Shown here one piece after another: positions 13,646-20,606 of a stretch of DNA of 28,010 nucleotides (positions are counted from its first letter, which is position 1; every line of letters begins with the position of its first letter). Both the position numbers and the translations under genes were made by a program. The stretch is from a virus. Under the pieces are notes generated by a model that saw only the letters and a list, made by a program, of their open reading frames with translations, was not told the DNA's origin and did no database searches. The stretch is from IMG/VR virus record IMGVR_UViG_3300029448_000314, positions 1 to 28,010 of that record, one strand, 5' to 3'.

Positions 13646-15477
13646 TGGATTTAATTACTGTAGATTTTGAGACGTATTACGACAAAGACTTCTCACTACG
13701 TAAGGTAACAACGGAAGCCTACATACGTGATCCTCAGTTCGAGGTGATCGGTGTAGGTGTTAAAGTAAATGACAATGAAACGGAGTGGGCTAGTGGAACA
13801 CATGAACAGATCAAGCGTTACTTACATAATTTCGATTGGGCAAATAGCATGTTGTTATGTCATAACACTATGTTCGATGGTGCTATTCTTTCTTGGGTTT
13901 TTGATGTGCGTCCTCGCGTCCTTGCTGATACTCTTTGTATCGCTCGCGCACTGCACGGTGTCGAGGTTGGTGGATCGCTTCATGCTCTTACTCAAAGATA
14001 TAATCTCGGCACTAAGGGGACAGAAGTCCTAGATGCTAAAGGTAAGCGTAGGCTAGACTTTACACCTGAAGAGTTAGGTAGGTATGGTGACTACTGTGTC
14101 AATGATGTAGAGTTAACGTATAACTTGTTTATGCGTATGGCTAAAGGATTCCCTAAGCAGGAGATGCGTATAATTGATATGACGTTACGCATGTTCACAG
14201 AACCAATGCTAGACCTAGACATTGGATTACTCCAACAACACTTAGAAGACACCCAGAAGATCAAAGAAGATTTGATAGAGTCAAGTGGTGTCACACGTGA
14301 ACAGCTAATGAGTAACCCTAAATTTGCCGAACTACTGGTATCCCTGAATGTCGATCCCCCGATGAAAACTAGCCTGACAACAGGCAAAGAAACTTACGCC
14401 TTTGCAAAGAATGATGAAGGGTTTAAAGCATTGTTAGAACACGAAGACCCACGTGTACAAGCACTTGTTACTGCACGCTTGGGTACAAAAAGCACGCTAG
14501 AAGAATCACGCACTGAGAGGTTTATAGGTATTGCTAGACGTGGATTAATACCTATTCCAGTGAGGTACTATGCCGCGCACACTGGTAGGTGGGGCGGTGA
14601 TGACAAGATAAACATACAGAATCTACCTAGTCGTGGTGTCAATGGTAAGAAGTTGAAGTCCAGTATCATTGCGCCAGTAGGTTACACACTAGTTGATTGT
14701 GATTCATCACAGATCGAGGCACGTGTACTTGCATGGTTGGCAGGGCAAGACGATTTGGTTGAGGCGTTTGCCAACAAGGAAGATGTATATATAAAGATGG
14801 CATCTAAGATATACAACGTCAAAGAAGAAGATGTTACCAAAGAGCAACGGTTTGTTGGTAAGAGTACGATACTTGGTGCAGGTTACGGCATGGGTGCTGT
14901 ACGATTTGCTGAACAGTTGGCTACGTTCGGTACAAAGATAGATGTAGAAGAGGCGCGTAGGATTATACAGATATACCGAGATGCTAATTGGAAGATCAGT
15001 CAGTTCTGGCGTAATTGCCAAAACATGTTGGTAGAAATGTCGAGAGACAAAGCAATTTCGTTTGGAGCTAGAAATATTGTTAAGGCTGTACGCACACAAA
15101 CAGGTTATGGTATAGAGTTGCCTAGCGGTTTGGTAATGCGATACGATGACTTACAGTATGAGCAAGGAGAGCGTGGAGTCGAATTTAGTTATATGACTAG
15201 GCGCGGACGTACAAGAATCTATGGTGGTAAGGTTACAGAGAATGTATGCCAAGCCATTGCTAGGTGCATCATGGGTGAACAGATGTTGGCTATAGCTAAG
15301 AGATACAAGCCAGTACTCACAGTACACGATTCTGTGGTATGCTGTGTACCAGATGATGAGTTAGATGAGGCTAGACAGTACATTGAAGAGTGTATGAGTA
15401 CAACACCATCATGGGCAGAAGGTATGCCTATAACGTGTGAGTCTGGCATTGGCAAATCTTATGGAGATTGTGAATAA
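13645..15477 (+). CDS. Family A DNA polymerase with 3'-5' exonuclease domain
   Basis: The replicative polymerase, 610 residues, with no 5' nuclease domain. The exonuclease is of the DEDDy type: D7 and E9 in VDFETYYD, D78 in NTMFD, Y150 and D154 in YCVND. Polymerase motif A is DSSQIEARV (D353), motif B is R402-x3-K406-x7-YG (Y414), and motif C is VHDS (H561, D562, S563). All catalytic Asp residues are present, so it should polymerise and proofread. Motif C has Ser where E. coli Pol I has Glu (HDE). The gene overlaps its neighbours by one base on each side, so it is made together with the DUF3310 protein and the downstream nuclease. Confidence 0.96.
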   Translation: MDLITVDFETYYDKDFSLRKVTTEAYIRDPQFEVIGVGVKVNDNETEWASGTHEQIKRYLHNFDWANSMLLCHNTMFDGAILSWVFDVRPRVLADTLCIARALHGVEVGGSLHALTQRYNLGTKGTEVLDAKGKRRLDFTPEELGRYGDYCVNDVELTYNLFMRMAKGFPKQEMRIIDMTLRMFTEPMLDLDIGLLQQHLEDTQKIKEDLIESSGVTREQLMSNPKFAELLVSLNVDPPMKTSLTTGKETYAFAKNDEGFKALLEHEDPRVQALVTARLGTKSTLEESRTERFIGIARRGLIPIPVRYYAAHTGRWGGDDKINIQNLPSRGVNGKKLKSSIIAPVGYTLVDCDSSQIEARVLAWLAGQDDLVEAFANKEDVYIKMASKIYNVKEEDVTKEQRFVGKSTILGAGYGMGAVRFAEQLATFGTKIDVEEARRIIQIYRDANWKISQFWRNCQNMLVEMSRDKAISFGARNIVKAVRTQTGYGIELPSGLVMRYDDLQYEQGERGVEFSYMTRRGRTRIYGGKVTENVCQAIARCIMGEQMLAIAKRYKPVLTVHDSVVCCVPDDELDEARQYIEECMSTTPSWAEGMPITCESGIGKSYGDCE

Positions 15478-15668
15478 TGAGTAAAATAGATATAGAAAAA
15501 GCATTAGATGAAGTAAATGAATTGGCGGATAAAGCCCTCGAAGAAGCAAAAGAGACAAAGATGGAAGTCAGAACGTGGTTGAAAGAAGAATGCACCTTTA
15601 AGCGTTCAGAAATAATAGTTGTAGGTGTGTGTGTCATAGCGTCTTTGTGGGTTTTAGGTATAACATAA
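15477..15668 (+). CDS. Small protein with C-terminal membrane anchor
   Basis: A 63-residue protein with an amphipathic, heptad-like N-terminal helix (IEKALDEVNELADKALEEAK) and one hydrophobic segment at about 45-62 (IIVVGVCVIASLWVLGI). This gives a tail-anchored or bitopic topology. It sits between polymerase and nuclease genes with one-base overlaps, so it is transcribed with the replication genes. It could tether replication proteins to the membrane, or be an unrelated small membrane protein. Too little is visible to choose. Confidence 0.75.
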   Translation: MSKIDIEKALDEVNELADKALEEAKETKMEVRTWLKEECTFKRSEIIVVGVCVIASLWVLGIT

Positions 15669-16339
15669 TGGGTGCTGCACCGTGGTCATTCAGCAAAATA
15701 AAATCCTTTGAACAATGCCCTAAAAAGTTTTATCATCTAAAGGTAGCAAAGGATTACAAAGAGCCCGAAACTGAGGCTATGTTGTATGGGACTGCGGTGC
15801 ATTTAGCCGCTGAAGAGTATGTAAGAGATGGGAAACCGTTACCCCCAGAGTACGTATACGTAAAAGCCCCGATAGACGCACTATGTGCTAAGAAGGGGGA
15901 AAAACTCTGTGAATTGGAAATGGGGTTAACGGCAGACCTAGAGCCGTGTGGCTTTAGAGACGAGGAAGTATGGTGGCGAGGGATCGCTGATTTAGTTATA
16001 CTTGATAAAGAAAGCAAGACTGCTTGGGTTATTGACTATAAGACAGGAAAGAATACTAGGTATGCAGATAAGGGACAGCTTGAGTTGATGGCACTCGCTG
16101 TATTCAAACACTACCCCGACATCGAAACTGTAAAGGGGGGGCTTTTGTTTGTTGTCTGTAACGAGTTAATAAAAGATACGTATGATTCAAGTTCCGCTGG
16201 TAAGATGTGGGAGAAGTGGTTAGCTGATTACAATCGTATGAAAATAGCATTTGAGAATGATGTATGGAACGCTCACCAAAGTGGGCTATGTAAACGACAT
16301 TGTTTAGTTACAGAATGTGTGCACAATGGGAGGCACTAA
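15668..16339 (+). CDS. RecB/Cas4-like PD-(D/E)XK exonuclease
   Basis: The 223-residue protein has the RecB-family nuclease motifs: SFSKIKSFEQCPKKFY at the start, GTAVHLAAE with H45, GIADLV with D108, VIDYKTG with D123 and K125, and GQLELMALAV with Q137. Four cysteines (C17 near the start, C208, C212 and C217 near the end) are placed as in Cas4/AddB-type 4Fe-4S nucleases, though the spacing (C-x3-C-x4-C) is not exactly canonical. It likely resects DNA ends in phage recombination or replication. The start is the ATG at 15668, in a TAATG overlap with the previous stop; an upstream in-frame start would run deep into the previous gene. Confidence 0.9.
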   Translation: MGAAPWSFSKIKSFEQCPKKFYHLKVAKDYKEPETEAMLYGTAVHLAAEEYVRDGKPLPPEYVYVKAPIDALCAKKGEKLCELEMGLTADLEPCGFRDEEVWWRGIADLVILDKESKTAWVIDYKTGKNTRYADKGQLELMALAVFKHYPDIETVKGGLLFVVCNELIKDTYDSSSAGKMWEKWLADYNRMKIAFENDVWNAHQSGLCKRHCLVTECVHNGRH

Positions 16340-16581
16340 TGAGACGTAGAAGAAAGAAGCAAGTAAACGCCCCTGTTGGTAGTGAAACGTTTGAAAGAAG
16401 AATGGAACGCCAACGTGCTAGACGAGCGTTCGATAAGAAGAATGGTAAGTCCGCACGCAAAGGTAAAGATATAAGCCACAATAAGATGTTAAAGAATGGT
16501 GGCAGTAATAAAGATGGTTACAAATTAGAAAGTCCTAGCAAGAATAGATCTAGGAATGGGCATAAGCCTAAAAAGAAATGA
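16339..16581 (+). CDS. Small, very basic protein
   Basis: An 80-residue protein that begins with MRRRRKKQ and is Lys/Arg/Asn-rich throughout, ending in SKNRSRNGHKPKKK. This composition suggests binding to nucleic acid. The part around MLKNGGSNKDGYKLES is Gly/Asn-rich and probably unstructured. The start overlaps the previous stop (TAATG), and GGGAGG lies upstream. I do not recognise the family. It is the last gene before a 300-base region without a clear gene. Confidence 0.75.
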   Translation: MRRRRKKQVNAPVGSETFERRMERQRARRAFDKKNGKSARKGKDISHNKMLKNGGSNKDGYKLESPSKNRSRNGHKPKKK

Positions 16582-16882
16582 CTCTGCTTGGTCGTGTGTA
16601 GACGCTTAGCTTGATGCGTCTTTAAATGATGTAGCCAGTTTTGTCCTCCTGACTATACGTATGCTACATAAAATCGAGTTAGCTATGGGTATTGATTAAA
16701 GTCCCACATAGCAGACCTAGCCCCATCTGCGGCGACATCGGGGCCATTACTGGGTTCCACGGTTATCTGGGTTATTTGGGTTGCGCTATTTTTATGGGCG
16801 CAAGAAATGTAAGTATGTACGTCGTAACAAGTTATCGTAGAGCGAAGACCGCTTTACGAGGTTTACTAACGGAGAATAAAAA
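16582..16882 (+). other. Gene-poor region rich in inverted repeats
   Basis: These 301 bases lie between the basic-protein gene and the helicase gene. Visible stems are AGACGC/GCGTCT (16600-16605 with 16616-16621), ATGTAGC/GCTACAT (16629-16635 with 16663-16669) enclosing TCCTCCT (16644-16650, complementary to a Shine-Dalgarno), and TTGCGC/GCGCAA (16781-16786 with 16798-16803). A possible frame, TTG 16692 to 16886, ends in a 4-base overlap with the helicase start, but it has no ribosome binding site and an unconvincing product. A structured leader or small RNA is an alternative. No tRNA is seen. Confidence 0.4.
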
Positions 16883-18418
16883 TTGAAAATTGTAGATAAC
16901 CGCGCATTGTTACTTAATCTAAGAGCACCCGGGCGGGTGACGAGTTGTATACCAAAGAGTAAGACGTTATCAGAACATGAAGTATTAGTTAATTGGGGAG
17001 TTGATGAAGTGCAAGTATTGAGAAACATAGGTATAAATGCGCCCTCACCTATAGAGGGTAGGTATGAATGGACAGGGAGGTATGACCCCTACGAACACCA
17101 AAAGTCCACTGCAAGTTTTATGACTTTGAATAAAAAGTCTTTTTGTTTTAATGAACAAGGTACAGGTAAGACAGCCAGTGCTATATGGGCATCGGATTAC
17201 TTATTGGATCAAGGCAAGGTAAGCAGAGTGTTAGTTATATGTCCTTTATCTATTATGGAATCGGCATGGCGTAATGATTTATTTAACTTTGCCATGCACC
17301 GTAAAGTAGATGTAGCGTATGGTTCAGCCAAGAAGCGCAGAGAGATAATAGCAGGTGACGCTGACTACGTAATAATAAATTACGATGGCGTGGAGATTGT
17401 ACAAGATGCGGTAAGAGAAGGTGGGTTTGATTTAATAATTGTAGATGAAGCTACACACTACAAGAACGTGCAGACCAAACGATGGAAGACGCTTAACAAG
17501 TTAATAAGTAAAGATACGTGGTTATGGATGATGACAGGTACACCTGCGGCACAAAGTCCCACTGATGCGTATGGTATAGCTAGATTAGTTAATCCAACAG
17601 CAGTACCTAAATTTTTTGGTTCTTTCAGAGATCAAGTAATGGTCAAGGTAACAAACTTTAAATGGATACCAAAAGACGATGCTACTGATAGAGTACACAA
17701 AGTACTTCAACCTGCCATACGCTACACAAAAGAAGAATGTTTAGACTTACCACCTATGGTATATGTAAAGCGTGAAGTAGATATGACGGCACAACAAAAT
17801 AAATATTATAAAGAATTAAAAAGTAAAATGGTTATGCAAGCGGCAGGAGAACAAATCTCAGCGGCAAATGCGGCAGTCAACATGAATAAGTTATTACAAA
17901 TATCTTCTGGTGCTGTATATACCGATACTGGTGAGGCATTGGAGTTTGATATAACAAAACGTTATAAGGTACTGCGTGAAGTCATAGACGAATCAAGTAA
18001 GAAAGTTTTAGTCTTTGTGCTGTTCAAACACACCATAGAATTACTTACAGAAAAGTTACGTAAAGATGGAATATCTACTGAGGTAATCAATGGTGCAGTT
18101 CCCGCACCCAAACGCACTGACATATTTAAACGCTTCCAAGAACAAGACGACCCCAAAGTTTTAGTAATCCAACCACAGTCTGCGGCACATGGTGTAACAC
18201 TTACAGCCGCTAACACAGTAGTGTGGTGGTCGCCAACCAGTTCGCTAGAAACGTACGCGCAAGCTAATGCTAGGGTGCACAGATCAGGTCAGGATCAAAA
18301 ATGTACCGTTGTTCACCTGCAAGGATCGTTCGTAGAAAGACGTGTTTACACGTTATTAGACAATAGAATAGACGTTCACACAAAAATGATTGACTTATAT
18401 AAAGAAGTTCTTGACTAG
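16883..18418 (+). CDS. SNF2-type DEAD/DEAH-box helicase (translocase)
   Basis: A 511-residue superfamily 2 protein of the Snf2/RapA kind, which moves along double-stranded DNA. YDPYEHQ (68-73) fits the helicase Q-motif region. Walker A is GTGKT at 93-97, the DEATH box is at 188-192, motif III is MTGTPAAQ, and motif VI is QANARVHRSGQ with R464 and R467. The start is TTG 16883, supported by GGAG eight bases upstream; the first in-frame ATG would lose the N-terminal part. Phage Snf2 helicases usually sit in replication/recombination clusters, as here, beside polymerase and nuclease genes. The motifs are complete, so it is probably active. Confidence 0.93.
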   Translation: MKIVDNRALLLNLRAPGRVTSCIPKSKTLSEHEVLVNWGVDEVQVLRNIGINAPSPIEGRYEWTGRYDPYEHQKSTASFMTLNKKSFCFNEQGTGKTASAIWASDYLLDQGKVSRVLVICPLSIMESAWRNDLFNFAMHRKVDVAYGSAKKRREIIAGDADYVIINYDGVEIVQDAVREGGFDLIIVDEATHYKNVQTKRWKTLNKLISKDTWLWMMTGTPAAQSPTDAYGIARLVNPTAVPKFFGSFRDQVMVKVTNFKWIPKDDATDRVHKVLQPAIRYTKEECLDLPPMVYVKREVDMTAQQNKYYKELKSKMVMQAAGEQISAANAAVNMNKLLQISSGAVYTDTGEALEFDITKRYKVLREVIDESSKKVLVFVLFKHTIELLTEKLRKDGISTEVINGAVPAPKRTDIFKRFQEQDDPKVLVIQPQSAAHGVTLTAANTVVWWSPTSSLETYAQANARVHRSGQDQKCTVVHLQGSFVERRVYTLLDNRIDVHTKMIDLYKEVLD

Positions 18419-18467
18419 TACGCAATCATACGCTATCTTGGTTGTCCCTTTGATGAAGGAGCGTAAA

Positions 18468-18866
18468 ATGTGGGAAGAAAAGTTGAATGCTGAGAAGTTG
18501 ACCGCTGTCTACTTAAAGATTAAAGACAAGCGTGCAGAGTTATCAGCAGATTTTAAAGAGAAAGACACTGAGTTAGTTGAGCAATTAGATAAAGTTAAGA
18601 AGGCTTTGTTAGCATATTGTGAAGAGCAGGGTGTCGATAGTGTAAGGACTTCAGCGGGATTGTTTTATCGTTCTGCGAGAACACGTTACTGGACTAGTGA
18701 TTGGTCTTCAATGCACGAGTTTATTCTTGAGCATGAAGTTCCAGAGTTGTTAGACAAGCGTGTTAATCAGGGCAACATGAAGCAATACTTAGAAGAAAAC
18801 CCCGACCTTGTACCTAAAGGTCTTAACGTAGATTCTGAATACGTTGTATCAGTAAGGAGAAAATAA
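18468..18866 (+). CDS. Conserved-looking phage protein with coiled-coil start
   Basis: This 132-residue protein begins with a charged helical stretch (about 5-50, KIKDKRAELSADFKEKDTEL), probably a coiled coil. A domain with VRTSAGLFYRSARTRYWTSDW and then GNMKQYLEENPDLVPKGL follows. I remember this combination from hypothetical proteins in other phages, near ssDNA-binding and recombination genes, but no function is assigned. AGGAG (18457-18461) fixes the ATG at 18468; a longer frame from 18390 overlaps the helicase gene and lacks a site. The last bases overlap the next ATG (TAATG). Confidence 0.85.
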   Translation: MWEEKLNAEKLTAVYLKIKDKRAELSADFKEKDTELVEQLDKVKKALLAYCEEQGVDSVRTSAGLFYRSARTRYWTSDWSSMHEFILEHEVPELLDKRVNQGNMKQYLEENPDLVPKGLNVDSEYVVSVRRK

Positions 18867-19141
18867 TGTCAGATAATTTTGTTCCAGTCGGTGCGGTAGC
18901 CGATAAGTTTAGTGTATCTAAACACACAGTCCGAATGTGGTTGCGTAAGGGCAAGATACCCGAAGACTTGTATATAAAGATAGGTAACACATACCGCTAT
19001 AATCTTCAAGGGATCGAAAACGTCTTTTTGAGTAGCAACAAAGATTACAAATGTGGTACTGACTTTGATGTTGCGGAGTTCAAAGAGTCAGAAGGGTATA
19101 AAAAGCTACAGGATGTAGACATGCTAGATGAAGACTTTTAG
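18866..19141 (+). CDS. Helix-turn-helix DNA-binding protein
   Basis: A 91-residue protein whose first 60 residues fit a MerR/excisionase-like winged helix: VPVGAVADKFSVSKHTVRMW then LRKGKIPEDLYIKIGNTYRY, with the typical VSxHTVRxWLRxGxIP pattern. The rest is acidic and probably disordered. It is the only clear HTH protein in the window and so a candidate to bind the repeated palindrome or the iterons, though that is speculation. The ATG at 18866 overlaps the previous stop, and AAGGAG lies upstream. There is a one-base overlap with the next gene. Confidence 0.85.
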   Translation: MSDNFVPVGAVADKFSVSKHTVRMWLRKGKIPEDLYIKIGNTYRYNLQGIENVFLSSNKDYKCGTDFDVAEFKESEGYKKLQDVDMLDEDF

Positions 19142-19803
19142 TGAAACGGATAAGCATCCGTGGTGGTGAGTTTAGTTTACTTGGGGATAGTCAACAAGAA
19201 GTGCTATCGTCAGACAATATAAACGTAATCATTATAAATGCGGCACTGGTATCAAGATCGTACTTTGGCAATGAGTTTGACCCTAACAAGTCTACTGCCC
19301 CAGTATGTTGGTCTGATGATACTCAAAGGCCATCTCCAAATGTACCCGAAGAAAACATTCAAGCACGTAGGTGTATGGATTGTACGCAAAACGTTCGTGG
19401 TTCTGGTGGGAATGGTGGTAGGGCTTGTCGGTTTCAACAACGACTAGCAGTTGTATTTGAGGGAGACCTCGAAGAAGTGTATCAGTTGCAGATACCCGCT
19501 AGTTCTATTTTTGGTAGGGTAGTGGATGGCAATATGGGCATGCAAGAATATGCTCGTCATCTATCTTCACACGGTACAGCAGTAATTAGTGTTGTCACAA
19601 ACATTTTGTTTGATAAAGACAGCGTTGTTCCAAAACTTTATTTTAAACCTATTCGACCTATTGATACGGATACAGGAATAAAAGTAGCAGAGATGGTAGT
19701 ACACGAAGATACTAAGCGTGCAATTACATCGTTTGTACCTGTTACTAGTGAACCTTCACCGTTTGGTACGGTAGATGGTGGGTTTGACATAAACGCAGAT
19801 TAA
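19141..19803 (+). CDS. Cysteine-containing protein related to the replication set
   Basis: The 220-residue protein has a putative metal-binding segment: CWSDDTQRPSPN, then CMDCTQNVRGSG and GRACRFQQRLAV, giving a C...C-x2-C...C pattern. I recall this layout from conserved phage proteins next to ssDNA-binding genes. The C-terminus carries VPVTSEPSPFGTVDGGF, which closely matches a segment of the ssDNA-binding protein encoded next door. It may be a second ssDNA-binding or annealing-type protein. The start is GTG 19141, overlapping the upstream TAG by one base; the ribosome binding site is weak (GATGAAG). Confidence 0.75.
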   Translation: MKRISIRGGEFSLLGDSQQEVLSSDNINVIIINAALVSRSYFGNEFDPNKSTAPVCWSDDTQRPSPNVPEENIQARRCMDCTQNVRGSGGNGGRACRFQQRLAVVFEGDLEEVYQLQIPASSIFGRVVDGNMGMQEYARHLSSHGTAVISVVTNILFDKDSVVPKLYFKPIRPIDTDTGIKVAEMVVHEDTKRAITSFVPVTSEPSPFGTVDGGFDINAD

Positions 19804-19823
19804 TTTAATTAAGGTAAATAGTT

Positions 19824-20525
19824 ATGGCTAATCAAAATAGCACTTTTATGATACAAAACGTTGAGGCGCAATGGCCTCGTATAAATAAACCCTATCGTTT
19901 CGATAACGCTGAGAATCGCACAGTACCCTGTGACGCGTTTGACGATAACGCCAAGTACGAAATGAAATTCCGCATGACTAAAGATCAAGCTAAGGCTTTG
20001 TACTTAGGTATGTGTGAAGCGTATGAGGCTAAGAAAGAGAAAGGTTGGCCTGAGAAAGTAGACATGCCTTTCAACAAAGACGATGATGGTATGTACACCT
20101 ACAAAGCTACCCTCAAAGGTGCTTATGGTAAAGAGGCTACATTAAAGCCTGTACAATATGACTCGAAAGGAGTTAAACTACCTGATGACTTCATGCTTAC
20201 TACTGGCAGTACAGTTAATATTGCTGTGGTATTTGTACCTTACAATATGCGTGAAGCAGGTATTTCCCTACGTTTGAAAGCGGTACAGGTTATTAAGTAT
20301 GTACCAATGGAAGCATCATCACCCTTTAGTGCAGTTGAGGGTGGGTTTGAATTTACTTCAGAAGATAATCCCTTTGAAGTTGTAGAAGCTAAACCTACTA
20401 CCAATGTTATTGAAGGTGAGTTTGGTGATACACCCGAGCCTAAAAAAGTCAGTAAAAAAGCAGCACCGAAACCAAAAAAGACTGACTCTGATCTTGCATC
20501 AATCGTAGACGATTGGGACGACTAG
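19824..20525 (+). CDS. Single-stranded DNA-binding protein, gp2.5/DUF2815-like
   Basis: The 233-residue protein has an OB-fold-like body: MIQNVEAQWPRINKPYRFDN at the start, a central KATLKGAYGKEATLKPVQYD, and GSTVNIAVVFVPYNMREAGI then SLRLKAVQVIKYV. This is the DUF2815/gp2.5 pattern. The last 60 residues are Lys/Pro-rich and end in an acidic tail (SIVDDWDD), as in T7 gp2.5 and SSB, where the tail recruits polymerase and helicase. It coats ssDNA at the phage fork. AAGG lies upstream of the ATG at 19824. A perfect hairpin (20556-20572) follows in the gap before the primase gene. Confidence 0.85.
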   Translation: MANQNSTFMIQNVEAQWPRINKPYRFDNAENRTVPCDAFDDNAKYEMKFRMTKDQAKALYLGMCEAYEAKKEKGWPEKVDMPFNKDDDGMYTYKATLKGAYGKEATLKPVQYDSKGVKLPDDFMLTTGSTVNIAVVFVPYNMREAGISLRLKAVQVIKYVPMEASSPFSAVEGGFEFTSEDNPFEVVEAKPTTNVIEGEFGDTPEPKKVSKKAAPKPKKTDSDLASIVDDWDD

Positions 20526-20555
20526 TCCAAAAACTTAGCTAGGTATAACCGAAAA

Positions 20556-20572
20556 GGGCGCATCATGCGCCC
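20556..20572 (+). promoter_or_regulatory. Perfect 17-base hairpin before the primase gene
   Basis: GGGCGCAT-C-ATGCGCCC forms a very stable GC-rich stem, in the 81-base gap after the ssDNA-binding protein gene. No T-tract follows, so it is not a standard terminator. It could stop exonucleases at the 3' end of the abundant upstream message, or attenuate the primase gene. Confidence 0.6.
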
Positions 20573-20606
20573 CTGCTATCTCCACCCTCGGAATTAGGAA
20601 TGTATT

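Noticed and set aside
13645-15477. DpoZ-type (modified adenine) polymerase system
   Set aside because: The polymerase is family A, but no PurZ-like or companion nucleotide enzyme is visible in the window, so a base-modification system is not supported.
16692-16886. 64-codon frame before the helicase gene as a firm gene
   Set aside because: Its 4-base overlap with the helicase start is suggestive, but there is no ribosome binding site at TTG 16692 and the product is unconvincing. It is mentioned only in the description of the gap.
20556-20572. Hairpin as intrinsic terminator
   Set aside because: No T-tract follows the stem on either strand, so standard termination is not supported.
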